64,000 nucleotides of DNA, taken from NCBI GenBank assembly GCA_013697725.1, contig JACCWI010000059.1:1-64000 (forward strand), written 5' to 3'. Of this stretch, positions 33,832 through 42,998 are shown in pieces. Source of the stretch: Tatlockia sp. (GTDB lineage: Bacteria > Pseudomonadota > Gammaproteobacteria > Legionellales > Legionellaceae). Made by a program: the position numbers and the translations under genes. Positions within the stretch are counted from its first letter, which is position 1. Every line of letters starts with the position of its first letter. The notes beneath the pieces are model-generated. The model worked only from the letters and a program-made list of their open reading frames with translations. It searched no databases and was not told the DNA's origin.

Positions 33832-35238
33832 ATGAGAAAAAACTGTTTAACTTCTCAGAACATAATCCCATTAATAATATCGCTGTCATTTTTTATGGAA
33901 GCAATAGACACTACGATAATCAATACAGCAATTCCAGCTATTTCGCGTAGTTTAACTGTGCCAGCAATCGATTTAAAAATTATATTGATTTCCTATCTTG
34001 TGGGCTTGGCGATTTTCATTCCTATCAGTGGGTGGCTTGCTGATAAATACGGTTCTAAACGAATTTTTATTTTAGCGATTAGCATTTTTACCCTTTGTTC
34101 ATTGTGGTGTGGATTTGCATCTGATTTACTATCTTTAGGTCTTGCCCGCTTCCTTCAAGGTGCGGGGGGTGGTTTGGCTCTGCCAGTTGGACGGTTAATT
34201 ATTTTACGTTACTTCGGGCGTCAGCATTTAATTGCTACAATGAATCATATAGTAACCATTGGAGCAGTCGGCGCAATGCTCGGGCCATTGGTTGGAGGAA
34301 TTATTACCGATTATTTTACTTGGCATTGGATTTTTTGGATCAACCTACCTATAGGACTCAGCACTATTATTCTGGCCTACTATTGGCTAGAAAAAACTGA
34401 GGTTCACGATGTTCACGCTTTGGATAAAACTGGGTTTATACTTTTTGCTGCAGCATTTTCTGGAATAATCTTTGGCTTTTCTGCACTTAGTCAACATACT
34501 ATCAATATAAATTTGGCTTTAATTATTATTTTAATTGCTCTCATTTTGTTTATTTTCTATCTTAGGTATTCTCGCCATCAGCCCCACCCTATTATTAAAT
34601 CAGATTTACTAAAATACCGAACATTTAGGCTCGCTGTTGAAGGTAATTTAATATCTCGGCTTGGTTTTGGCAGTATACCTTTTTTATTGCCCTTAGATTT
34701 TCAAATTGGCCTGGGTAAATCTGCTCTAATATCTGGATTATTATTGGTACCCACTGCCTTGGGAGTTTTAGTTGCCAGGCAGCTGTCTTTGAGCTTATTA
34801 GGTCTATTAGGCTATAAGCGTCTTTTGCTTATCAACACAGTTTGCGCCAGTTTTTCTATAGCCTTATTTGCTAGTATAGGTTCAGGAACTACCCTAATTA
34901 CGATTGCTTGTTATACCTTTATTTTTGGCTTTCTTACTTCCTTACAATACAGCTTCTTGCATTCTTTAGCTTATACCGATCTTCGTCATGATCAGTTAAG
35001 TGCAGGGACCAGCGTTATGAGCACTGCGCAACAATTTGCCAAAAGCTTAGCTATTGCTGCAGGCACTTTGCTTGTCTATTTATTTTCTTTTGACTTAGCT
35101 AATTCACTCAATTTAAGAATTGAAACTTTTCATTATACTTTTCTCATCCTTGCTATGATTACCTTAATTTCATCCTTGATTTTTACCCGATTAGAGCATG
35201 GAGATGGTCATCAAATGATTTCAGGAGTTAAAAGATAG
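33832..35238 (+). CDS. DHA2-type MFS drug exporter
   Basis: A 468-residue major-facilitator protein with about 13-14 hydrophobic segments. The DHA2/EmrB signature is plain in helix 1 (MEAIDTTIINTAIPAIS); GWLADKYGSKR is motif A and FLQGAGGGLALPVGR fits the helix 4 motif B; GAVGAMLGPLVGGIITD is motif C of drug antiporters. It is close to the MdtD-type group. Predicted proton antiporter for drugs or metabolites; substrate unknown. No adaptor or outer-membrane channel gene is adjacent. Confidence 0.85.
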   Translation: MRKNCLTSQNIIPLIISLSFFMEAIDTTIINTAIPAISRSLTVPAIDLKIILISYLVGLAIFIPISGWLADKYGSKRIFILAISIFTLCSLWCGFASDLLSLGLARFLQGAGGGLALPVGRLIILRYFGRQHLIATMNHIVTIGAVGAMLGPLVGGIITDYFTWHWIFWINLPIGLSTIILAYYWLEKTEVHDVHALDKTGFILFAAAFSGIIFGFSALSQHTININLALIIILIALILFIFYLRYSRHQPHPIIKSDLLKYRTFRLAVEGNLISRLGFGSIPFLLPLDFQIGLGKSALISGLLLVPTALGVLVARQLSLSLLGLLGYKRLLLINTVCASFSIALFASIGSGTTLITIACYTFIFGFLTSLQYSFLHSLAYTDLRHDQLSAGTSVMSTAQQFAKSLAIAAGTLLVYLFSFDLANSLNLRIETFHYTFLILAMITLISSLIFTRLEHGDGHQMISGVKR

Positions 35239-35388
35239 TAGCTCTGCAAAGTTAATAGTATTCAGCGTTTAAATAATTTCAAAGGCTTTGAATTAAATTT
35301 GAGATTGTTAATAGCGCAGTTTCAAAATACTCTGTTAACTGATTCAATATCGGCTTTTAGTACATAAAATCCACAGTTTTTTGATAAG

Positions 35389-35817
35389 TTAGGCAAGAGC
35401 GATTTGAAACCATTTGGATGTTGTTTCTTCCCCAAGATTTTCTTTTACATAATCAAAATAAAGCGAAAAATTACTTTGAGATAAATCAACAGTTAACCTT
35501 TCTGATTCACTTGTTGGTGCATGATGAATAAAATGGCCAAAATTTTCAGCACAAAATTCAGCGTAATCTTTGGTAAAGAGTATAAAAGTATGCCACATGT
35601 CATCGAGCTCTTCGGGTATGCCGCAGACAAATTTTAGCTTATTATCATTTGGCGAGAGAAGTTTATCCCCCTCATGTTTTTTGCTGAGCCATAAAAATTT
35701 TATCAGCTCACTTAAAGCCTCGTCACCTCTTAAGTGATTGAGCAGGTAGTCTTGCTCATAACGATGAATAATATCATTGTTAGTAAATTCCAGAATTTCT
35801 GCGAGTGATTTCTTCAT
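35389..35817 (-). CDS. GRDP-like (glycine-rich-domain-type) protein
   Basis: A 142-residue soluble protein. The block DDMWHTFILFTKDYAEFCAE, later GHFIHHAP, matches the His-containing repeat of the plant glycine-rich domain proteins and their bacterial relatives, where D-x-x-WH-x-x-(L/I) and HH-P are conserved. The function of these bacterial forms is unknown; the conserved His and Cys hint at a metal or heme site. It is monocistronic. Confidence 0.6.
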   Translation of the reverse strand: MKKSLAEILEFTNNDIIHRYEQDYLLNHLRGDEALSELIKFLWLSKKHEGDKLLSPNDNKLKFVCGIPEELDDMWHTFILFTKDYAEFCAENFGHFIHHAPTSESERLTVDLSQSNFSLYFDYVKENLGEETTSKWFQIALA

Positions 35818-36141
35818 CTATAATCTCGAAAGTTAGGTTGTTCAGTGATTACAATAAAAATTTATTTAAACCGCCTGAGCTAATAAATTAGCTCAAAGCT
35901 TAACCTTTTGATTTGCCGTGAATGTATTTAGATTCAGAGCATTAAACTTGAATATGTAATATTTTACTACAATAAAGCTTTATTAAGCAAACTTTGTGTG
36001 CTGTTTTTGCAAAGTTTCAATGCTATTTATTTTTTTATGCTTTCAAATCTCAGAACATACAGGTCTAAATTCATGACTTGATCTTTTATCTTGAGAGCGG
36101 ATACTTGAGACTCATTCCAATGAAATTCACAAGGAAAAGTG
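35818..36141. other. intergenic region, nothing found
   Basis: 324 bases between divergent genes. I see no convincing gene, promoter pair or repeat beyond the AAGGA ribosome site of mtfA at its right end. Confidence 0.5.
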
Positions 36142-36906
36142 ATGTTTCTCTGGCTTAAAAGAAGGTGGAAGGCACGCATTATTAGACGGTCTTCTATAAA
36201 AAAATCGCAGTGGCAGAAAGCTTTCAATGCCTTAACTTTACTTAATAGATTAAGTAGAAAAGAAAAAATTAAGCTTAAAAAATTAGCTATTTTATTTCTC
36301 TACCAAAAAAAATTAGAAGCTGTCGGCGATTTGGAGCTTAATAATTTTATACGCGCTGTTATTGCTTTGCAGGCTTGCTTACCGATTTTAAACCTCGGAT
36401 TAGATTGCTACAAAGGCTGGGTTTCAGTTCTCCTTTATCCAGGCGCCTTTTCTAAACTAACAAAAGAGTTGGATGAATTTGGTGTAATGCATCATTATCG
36501 TGTAAATCTTAGCGGCGAAGCCTGGCAGCGCGGCGCAGTAATCTTATCTTGGCAGGACGCCCTAAATCACGACCTTGATAACGCTCGCAATGTAGTAATT
36601 CATGAGCTTGCTCATAAATTAGACATGCAAAATGGTGACGCGAATGGTTTCCCTCCACTTCATAAAGAAATGTCTGCTCAGCAATGGGCAGACGAATTTA
36701 ATCAAGCTTTTTCTGATTTTACTTTGCGTTTGCAACAGAATCTACCGACTGCAATTGATGCTTATGCAGCCACTTCAGCCGCGGAGTTTTTTGCAGTGTT
36801 TACAGAAGTGTTTTTTGTAAAACCAGAACTAATCAAAGAGAGCTATCCAGCTGTCTATAAATTACTCGTATGTTTTTATCGACAAGACCCTTTTAAAAAA
36901 TCATAA
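36142..36906 (+). CDS. mtfA: MtfA zinc-dependent peptidase
   Basis: A 254-residue cytoplasmic metallopeptidase (M90) from ATG 36142, 7 bases after AAGGA (a GTG one codon earlier is in frame). The zinc motif is VIHELAHKLDMQNGDANG (HExxH), with the third-ligand region SAAEFFAVFTEVFF giving the downstream Glu. FxxPDE-like YPGAFSKLTKEL and WQDAL are typical of the family. In E. coli MtfA binds the Mlc repressor and affects glucose uptake; a Legionella-type organism has little PTS, so the target here may differ. Confidence 0.9.
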   Translation: MFLWLKRRWKARIIRRSSIKKSQWQKAFNALTLLNRLSRKEKIKLKKLAILFLYQKKLEAVGDLELNNFIRAVIALQACLPILNLGLDCYKGWVSVLLYPGAFSKLTKELDEFGVMHHYRVNLSGEAWQRGAVILSWQDALNHDLDNARNVVIHELAHKLDMQNGDANGFPPLHKEMSAQQWADEFNQAFSDFTLRLQQNLPTAIDAYAATSAAEFFAVFTEVFFVKPELIKESYPAVYKLLVCFYRQDPFKKS

Positions 36907-36958
36907 TAGAACCCGGATGTTATTTAATAAACTTAGCTATACAATAGGGTGAGTTTCA

Positions 36959-37072
36959 ATGGCTAATGCAACAATAAGACGGACAGATGTTGTACCAGGC
37001 ATTTACTTTCCTTCACCACTTATTGGCAACATTAAAAATTTTGCAATCCAAACTCCGGCTTTAATTACTTAA
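36959..37072 (+). CDS. possible 37-residue protein or gene remnant
   Basis: An ATG at 36959 behind AGGGTGAG opens a 37-codon frame with a mixed composition (RRTDVVPGIYFPSPLIGN) unlike random A/T-rich frames, ending in TAA. It could be a small gene or the fragment of a larger lost one. No family recognised and no terminator. Confidence 0.25.
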   Translation: MANATIRRTDVVPGIYFPSPLIGNIKNFAIQTPALIT

Positions 37073-37159
37073 TTCTTAAAATTTGTTCAATTGCAAAGAA
37101 CTGAGCTTAGAACTGCTATTAATCTAAAAAATGTTTTTTTTTAAACACAGGGAGTTATT

Positions 37160-38641
37160 ATGATAAAAAAAATCTTAATCGGCGTCAGTCTAGTCTTTAG
37201 TTTAATTTTCGCTGGGACTATAAATGCTACGCCAGGTCATTTCTTTCAAGTGAACGGTAGCGGTAGTACAGATTCTGTAAATATAACTTTATGTTTGAAT
37301 GGTGTAGGGCCCGTATCTTGCCAGAACTACAATGTAAATGCTTTAAACTTAAGTATCAGCACTACTATTCCTAATCATTTTTATCCTTATGCAGGTATTA
37401 GAGTAAACACACCAGGATATACTGTTGCAGGAATCGGCGTCTATTGTTTGCCTTATATCAATGGCTACTGTCTATTTCCAGTCAGTTCAACTCAGCCTCG
37501 ATTGATAGTTCTTCAGAAAGGTACACCTGCCGCAACTTATACAGTGGGTGGAACGATTTCAGGTGCCTCAACCTCCGGTTTGATTTTACAAAATATTGGT
37601 ACTAATAATCTTGTAATATCCGCCAACGCAACTTCTTTCACCTTCCCCCAACCTATACCACCTGGCGGCAGTTATAATGTGACAGTATTACAAGCCCCTG
37701 CTGGTTCTTATTGTACTGTTCTCAACGGATCCGGGATTAATCTAATGGCGAATGTGACGAATATTGTAGTCGATTGCCATCCTTCCCTTGCTTATATCAC
37801 CAATTATGCTCCGGATAATAGCTTAACCATTTGCCCCATTGACGCTGCAGGTAATTTAGGTATCTGTGCGACACCCGTTAATCCTGGCGGCACCTTTGAT
37901 ACTCCTACAGGTATAATTTTAAACCAAAGTAGAACCAAAGCTTATATTGCAAACTTTACGGGTAACGACATTTCGGTTTGTGATGTAGCGGCAGATGGTT
38001 CACTGACTAGTTGCATAGCTCAAGGCAACGTGACTAACTTTGGCGGTCCTATTTCAGTGAATTTAAACTGGACAGGCAGCATGGCTTATATTTCAAACTC
38101 AACATTGAACACAATTTCCCAGTGTTCGATTGATGCTGCAGGGATGTTGGTTTTACCTTGTATTGGTTTTACCGATGGCTTTACTAACCCTCACGCTACA
38201 GCAATTAATCAGCAGAACACAAGGCTCTATGTAGTCCAAACTGCCTTTAACACTGCAACTTCAGTTTTTACTTGCAGCATTGATAACACAGGCTTACTGA
38301 TTCCTGGTTCTTGCCTCGCCTCTCCTGTCTTTGGTTCAGGTTTGGTGGGTATTGCGATAAATAAGGAAGAAACCAAAGCGTATGTAACGAGCTTAAATGA
38401 CAGTTTCGTTTACATTTGCAACATTACCGCAGGAGTGCTTAGCGGTTGTGTATCCTCTGGTCAATTGTTTTCTGCCCCAGAGTACATTGCATTAAATAGT
38501 GCAGGTACATTGGCTTATGTTGCTAATTTTGGTTCAAACTCGGTTAGCGTTTGTACCATTGATAGCTTAGGAAATTTTGTATTACCCTGTATTGATAACC
38601 CAGGAATTAGCCAGCCTTATGGAGTTTATGTAACCAATTAA
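37160..38641 (+). CDS. secreted Cys-rich beta-propeller protein
   Basis: A 493-residue exported protein with signal peptide to about residue 22 (SLIFAGTINA). Residues 40-120 hold CLNGVGPVSCQNYNV, FYPYAGIRVNTPG and NGYCLFPVSSTQPR, the same blocks as in the lipoprotein at 10601 but in another order. Residues 125-200 form a Cys-ended beta domain. Residues 205-493 contain about six repeats of roughly 45 residues of the type AYIANFTGNDISVCDVAADGSL, a YncE/lactonase-like propeller in which each blade carries a Cys pair. A Cys in nearly every blade suggests periplasmic or extracellular disulfides. Ligand or enzyme activity unknown. Confidence 0.65.
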   Translation: MIKKILIGVSLVFSLIFAGTINATPGHFFQVNGSGSTDSVNITLCLNGVGPVSCQNYNVNALNLSISTTIPNHFYPYAGIRVNTPGYTVAGIGVYCLPYINGYCLFPVSSTQPRLIVLQKGTPAATYTVGGTISGASTSGLILQNIGTNNLVISANATSFTFPQPIPPGGSYNVTVLQAPAGSYCTVLNGSGINLMANVTNIVVDCHPSLAYITNYAPDNSLTICPIDAAGNLGICATPVNPGGTFDTPTGIILNQSRTKAYIANFTGNDISVCDVAADGSLTSCIAQGNVTNFGGPISVNLNWTGSMAYISNSTLNTISQCSIDAAGMLVLPCIGFTDGFTNPHATAINQQNTRLYVVQTAFNTATSVFTCSIDNTGLLIPGSCLASPVFGSGLVGIAINKEETKAYVTSLNDSFVYICNITAGVLSGCVSSGQLFSAPEYIALNSAGTLAYVANFGSNSVSVCTIDSLGNFVLPCIDNPGISQPYGVYVTN

Positions 38642-38663
38642 TTGGTTAGCTTTGTAATAGTTG

Positions 38664-38693
38664 CAGCCTGGATTAAAATTTCAGGCTGTTTTT
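38664..38693 (+). terminator. rho-independent terminator
   Basis: CAGCCTG (38664-38670) and CAGGCTG (38682-38688) with an 11-base loop, followed by five T. Confidence 0.75.
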
Positions 38694-38712
38694 CTTTAAA
38701 ATTAATATCTAT

Positions 38713-39426
38713 TTAGCTAGGTAATCTTGATTTTATGCGCAAGGTTGCCTGACTATGAATTTGTGAAACTCTCGACTCACAAACGCCTAAAACTTCACCA
38801 ATTTCTTTTAAATTTAAATCCTGCTCATAATATAAAGAGAGAACAAGACGTTCATTTTTAGGCAAATTATCAATAATCGCGGCAAGATGGCTAGCCGTAT
38901 CCGCCTGCAAAACTCGTAAATGCGGATCACTAAATTCTCCGCTTTCAATATTTAATACATCCTCACCCACCGCAAGATCATCAAAACCATAGATATGGCT
39001 TCCTACAGAATCTTTAAGAATGTCATAATATTCATCAAGGCTTAGATTAAGTTCTTCGGCAATTTCCTGATCTTTAGCTTCTCTTCCCAGCCGATTTTCT
39101 ACTGTTTTAACGGCGGCAGAAATTAACCGCGAATTACGGTAAACAGAACGCGGAACCCAATCATTGTGGCGAACTTCATCTAACATGTAGCCACGAATAC
39201 GTATCCCCGCATAGGTCTCAAAGGAAGCGCCTTTGGTTGAATCATAATGCCTAACTGCTTCGAGAAGGCCAAGCATTCCTGCCTGGATAAGATCATCAAG
39301 TTGTACTGAAGAAGGCAGCCGTCCCAATAGATGGTAAGCGATACGTTTTACTAAGATCGCATGAGTTTTGACTAACGTCTCCAGGGTTTGCTGTTGAACT
39401 TTGCCGCAGGCAGCCAAAGCATCCAC
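38713..39426 (-). CDS. fliA: flagellar sigma factor FliA (sigma-28)
   Basis: A 237-residue sigma-70-family factor of normal FliA length. Region 2 has LDDLIQAGMLGLLEAVRHYD and GASFETYAGIRIRGYMLDEVR; region 3 NRLGREAKDQEIAEELNLS; region 4 LSLYYEQDLNLKEIGEVLGV with SRVSQIHSQA. The start is GTG with AGGAG 6 bases before it. It directs RNA polymerase to late flagellar promoters and in Legionella also to transmission-phase genes. It follows flhG by 27 bases, but motAB, which usually follow, are absent; the next gene downstream is on the other strand and unrelated. Confidence 0.95.
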   Translation of the reverse strand: MDALAACGKVQQQTLETLVKTHAILVKRIAYHLLGRLPSSVQLDDLIQAGMLGLLEAVRHYDSTKGASFETYAGIRIRGYMLDEVRHNDWVPRSVYRNSRLISAAVKTVENRLGREAKDQEIAEELNLSLDEYYDILKDSVGSHIYGFDDLAVGEDVLNIESGEFSDPHLRVLQADTASHLAAIIDNLPKNERLVLSLYYEQDLNLKEIGEVLGVCESRVSQIHSQATLRIKSRLPS

Positions 39427-39453
39427 GACTTTCTCCTTAGTTTCGACAATCCA

Positions 39454-40323
39454 TTAATATTTTCTGGTCACCAAGCGCTCAAGAAAAAAACTGGTGTTAC
39501 CACCAAGCGATGGCTTATAGGGCCAATCATCCACTGTTTCTGCTATTTGCATAAAGGCTTTGCTCGCTTTAGCGTTAGGATAAGCAATGACTAAGGATTC
39601 TTGCTTTTTAATAGCCTCGTGAACACGTAAATCGAAGGGAATAGCGCCTAAATAATCCAGGCGCACATCTAAAAAATGCTCACAAACGGAGTATAATTTG
39701 TTAAAAAGTGCAAAGCCTTCTGTCTCTGTATTAACCATGTTGGCTAAAATATGAAAATGACTCCATTCATAGCGTTTAGACATAACTTTAATAAGGGCAT
39801 AGGCATCCGTTAATGAAGTGGGTTCATCGCATACAATGACAATCAGTTCTTGAGAGGAACGTACGAAACTTAAGACGGTGTCTGATATTCCAGCTGCCGT
39901 GTCAATTATCATATAGTCCAAATCATCAGTGAGCTCATTGAAAGCATCTATAATCCCGGCATGAGCTGTTGGGCTTAATTGAGTCATGTATTCCATGCCT
40001 GATGCGGCGGGTATAACCTTAACTCCGTGCGGACCCTGCAAAATAATATCAGTTAATGAACAAAGGCCTTGAACTACGTGTGAAAGATTATATTGAGCAT
40101 GCAAGCCCAGCATGATATCTATATTTGCCAAGCCTAAATCCGCATCCATTAACAGTACAGATTTATTCATTTGCGCTAAGGCAACTGCCAAATTTACAGA
40201 TACATTTGATTTGCCCACACCGCCCTTTCCAGCAGTGACTGCGATAACCTTGACGGGTTTCGAGCAGGAAAAACTGCCTAAGCTGGCCGGCTCCTTTAGA
40301 ATTTCTTGATTTGATTTTGACAT
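39454..40323 (-). CDS. flhG: FlhG/FleN MinD-like ATPase
   Basis: A 289-residue MinD/ParA-type ATPase. The deviant Walker A is TAGKGGVGKSNVSVNLA, Walker A' LLMDADLGLANIDIMLG and Walker B YMIIDTAAGI. An N-terminal tail precedes it as in FleN. It sets flagellar number and, in polar flagellates, restrains the FleQ/FlrA activator; FleQ-FleN also responds to c-di-GMP and controls pel genes in Pseudomonas. A GGGG site lies 7 bases upstream. FlhF, normally just upstream, is missing, so only the flhG-fliA pair remains here. Confidence 0.92.
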   Translation of the reverse strand: MSKSNQEILKEPASLGSFSCSKPVKVIAVTAGKGGVGKSNVSVNLAVALAQMNKSVLLMDADLGLANIDIMLGLHAQYNLSHVVQGLCSLTDIILQGPHGVKVIPAASGMEYMTQLSPTAHAGIIDAFNELTDDLDYMIIDTAAGISDTVLSFVRSSQELIVIVCDEPTSLTDAYALIKVMSKRYEWSHFHILANMVNTETEGFALFNKLYSVCEHFLDVRLDYLGAIPFDLRVHEAIKKQESLVIAYPNAKASKAFMQIAETVDDWPYKPSLGGNTSFFLERLVTRKY

Positions 40324-40565
40324 TTAATTCCCCTTTACAGTCTTAGGCTGCTTCTTTTGATAGCAATAGCTTTAAATAAGAACACTTTTATTAAATATAA
40401 CGCACAAATCGTGCCACTATCCATATAAGAGTGTAAAGATACTTTGAGATTAAGTTTGCAATTATTGTTCCACTAAGCAGCCTTAGCATTATTTATCTCT
40501 TTCCTATTTGAGCGCTTAGGAAAAACATGTCAGACTGAAGCGATTAGTTTTTAATTGGCCTCTCA

Positions 40566-41855
40566 ATGATCTCTAAAAAAATTCGGCTCAGTAATTTTTC
40601 CCGGGCATTAGCTAGCATGTCAGATTGCTTTCGCCCAGATAATGAAGCTCAAATTGTCAAAATCTTGACGATGTATGCCAAGAATGGCGTACTTGCCCGT
40701 GGAAATGCTTCAAGTTACTCAGATTGCTGTCTTAATGATCAGGGACTTGTTATTGATACTAGCCGTTTGAATCATTTATTATCTTTTGATGAAACAACAG
40801 GGATTTTAATTTGCCAAGGCTCTGTAAGTTTTGCCGACCTTTTCTTAATCCACCCTGATTTTATTCCGCCGGTGATCCCGGGCACTTTGAAAGCCACCGT
40901 CGCCGGAGGTATTGCTAATGATATTCATGGTAAAAATAATCACCAACAAGGCTGCTTTGGAGATCATGTTCAATGGCTGGATTTAGCACTTGGCAATCAA
41001 TCTTATCGCTGCGATCGAGAGACTAATTCTGAGCTTTTCTTTGCAACCATTGCAGGTCTTGGTTTAACCGGATTTATTAAGCTAATAGCGATTAAATTAC
41101 GCAAAGCCTCGTCCTTTGTTACCACTCATAGTGAACAGTACTATGCTTGGGAACCGTTAGTTGAACGAATGCAAACTAAAGGTTGTGACTATGATTATCA
41201 AGTGGCCTGGCTTGATCTGCTTAATGAACCGCGAGCTTTACTTAGCTTTGCTAATCATTGTGAAGGATGGGAAATTAAAGAAAAAAAAACGCATACAATC
41301 CCCAAACTACCTCTGCGCTTGATCAATAGCTGGTCTATGAAACAATTTAACAGTCTCTTCTTTAATTACAAGCCAAGATCTGAACAAATTATGTCGTTAC
41401 CGCAATTCAATAATCCTCTTGATTCAATACTGCAATGGAATCGTTTATACGGCAAAAATGGATTATTACAATTTCAAGCGGTATTTGCACAGCAGACTGC
41501 TCTATCAACTATAGAACAGTTGATTTTGATCATTCGTGAGAAAAAGGCCACACCTACCCTTGCCGTATTAAAGTATTTCACAAAAAAAGGCTCCGGACTT
41601 CTTTCTTTTGCTCAACCAGGATTTACATTAGCTATTGATTTTATAAATAATTATTCCGCAAGACAAGCAATTAAGGCCATGAATGAATGGATTAGTCAAA
41701 CGGGAGGGAAGATTTATTTAGCCAAAGACCTTTACCTTAATAAAGAACAATTTCGCCAGCAATATGACAATAATGATGAATTTTCTAAGCTGTTAAAAAA
41801 ATATCAGCCCAAGATGTGTTCTAATTTATCCAAGCGTTTAGGGATTAATTTATGA
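40566..41855 (+). CDS. DprE1-like FAD-linked oxidase
   Basis: A 429-residue FAD-binding oxidoreductase resembling mycobacterial DprE1, which oxidises decaprenyl-phosphoryl-ribose. FAD_binding_4 features: LARGNASSYSDCCLN, GILICQGSVSFADL, FIPPVIPGTLKATVAGGIANDIHGKNNH and GLGLTGFI. The C-terminal part ends LLSFAQPGFTLAIDF, then YLAKDLYL. Compared with remembered DprE1, the active-site Lys418 is conserved as Lys387, while the drug-reactive Cys387 is Ala356. Its stop overlaps the SDR partner by ATGA. It probably forms an epimerase pair acting on a lipid-linked or nucleotide sugar. Confidence 0.8.
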   Translation: MISKKIRLSNFSRALASMSDCFRPDNEAQIVKILTMYAKNGVLARGNASSYSDCCLNDQGLVIDTSRLNHLLSFDETTGILICQGSVSFADLFLIHPDFIPPVIPGTLKATVAGGIANDIHGKNNHQQGCFGDHVQWLDLALGNQSYRCDRETNSELFFATIAGLGLTGFIKLIAIKLRKASSFVTTHSEQYYAWEPLVERMQTKGCDYDYQVAWLDLLNEPRALLSFANHCEGWEIKEKKTHTIPKLPLRLINSWSMKQFNSLFFNYKPRSEQIMSLPQFNNPLDSILQWNRLYGKNGLLQFQAVFAQQTALSTIEQLILIIREKKATPTLAVLKYFTKKGSGLLSFAQPGFTLAIDFINNYSARQAIKAMNEWISQTGGKIYLAKDLYLNKEQFRQQYDNNDEFSKLLKKYQPKMCSNLSKRLGINL

Positions 41856-42571
41856 CAACAAGAACCTGGTTAATTCTGGGTGCAACCTCCATTATTGCTG
41901 AAGAATTTGCAAAATTAGCAGCTAAATCAGGCTATTGTTTAATCCTGGTAGGCCGTAATAACTCTCAACTTCAAATAATTGCTGCAGACCTTCGTTTGCG
42001 CTACCGCGTAAAATGTGAATCATACTTTTGTGATTTTGCAGAAAATATTAATGATATTTTGACTATCCTCAAAAGCAATTTGACTGAGCTGGATTTGTTT
42101 ATCGCCTACGGCTCAATCCTTGAAAACTCTGCCCTGGATAGTAAATCTAGTAAAGAATTACTAACAATAAACGTTCTGAGCACCGTCGAGTTGATTAAAG
42201 CCTACCTCGATAAAATTCAATTGGAACATCGCATTATTTATTTAAGCTCAGTGGCCGCCTGCCGTGGGCGCTCTAAAAATAGTCTTTACGGGGGATCAAA
42301 AGCCCTCGTTGAAATTTTTTTGGAAGGTTTAGAACAAGAATCAGAGGGCAAACTGCAACTCACCATTGCGAGATTAGGTTTCATTGATACCGTACAAACC
42401 TTTGGTTCACCTGGGATATTCTATGCTTCCCCGCCAGAATCTTGTGCCAAGGCTTGTTGGCAGGCTTCTTTTAAGGGTAAGCGACGTATTTATCATCCAT
42501 TTTTTTGGCGATATATCATGGCAATTATCTGTCGACTGCCTTTTTTTATATATAAGAAAATGAAATTATAA
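41852..42571 (+). CDS. DprE2-like short-chain dehydrogenase
   Basis: A 239-residue SDR with cofactor motif LILGATSIIAEEFAKL, active-site Ser in LSSVAACRGR and YGGSK (Tyr and Lys). The GATSxIxxxxA pattern, rather than TGxxxGIG, is typical of the DprE2 group. A C-terminal hydrophobic and basic tail (YIMAIICRLPFFIYKKMK) may anchor it at the membrane, as expected for a lipid-linked substrate. ATGA overlap with the DprE1-like gene implies coupled synthesis and a joint 2'-epimerisation. Confidence 0.8.
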   Translation: MTTRTWLILGATSIIAEEFAKLAAKSGYCLILVGRNNSQLQIIAADLRLRYRVKCESYFCDFAENINDILTILKSNLTELDLFIAYGSILENSALDSKSSKELLTINVLSTVELIKAYLDKIQLEHRIIYLSSVAACRGRSKNSLYGGSKALVEIFLEGLEQESEGKLQLTIARLGFIDTVQTFGSPGIFYASPPESCAKACWQASFKGKRRIYHPFFWRYIMAIICRLPFFIYKKMKL

Positions 42572-42626
42572 ATTAGCCAAAGGTTTGCGATAGCTTAGGC
42601 CACGCACACCTCTGGCATTAATACCA

Positions 42627-42824
42627 TTAATGAAATACCCTAATCATCGGTAAAAGAGGATTAATCAGGTGGAAGAATTGCAAGATATAAATAATTAAAA
42701 TGATTAAAACAAATAAATTTAACAAACTTTTTATAGCGCCAGCCATTGGAATAAGTGCATTGATAATCCACATGACTATCCCAATTAAAATAATAAGCGC
42801 GATTAAATTAAGCAGATCACCCAT
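42627..42824 (-). CDS. small two-helix membrane protein
   Basis: A 65-residue, very hydrophobic protein: helix 1 LIALIILIGIVMWIINALIP, helix 2 LLNLFVLIILIIYILQFF, with a MAGAIKS turn. AGGGA lies 6 bases before the ATG. The pattern (ILIGIVLWLVN, PMxxxIK) recalls the short Thivi_2564-type membrane protein family of unknown function. Stress or envelope role possible but unproven. Confidence 0.55.
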   Translation of the reverse strand: MGDLLNLIALIILIGIVMWIINALIPMAGAIKSLLNLFVLIILIIYILQFFHLINPLLPMIRVFH

Positions 42825-42998
42825 GATTTTTCCCTATCTATTGCTTCAAACTAATTGTAGTACATAAACTTATACTCGCAATTACCAGAATTAAGCTCGC
42901 TAAAATTCATGATTGCTAAAGCTAAGTCGCCTTTTCCAGCGGATATTAAATTAACCTGATAATCTAAACCCACAGAATTTTGTATTTTGTAATTAATT

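Noticed and set aside
36027..36227. 66-codon minus-strand frame across the mtfA start
   Set aside because: It overlaps the real start of mtfA and has no family or ribosome site.
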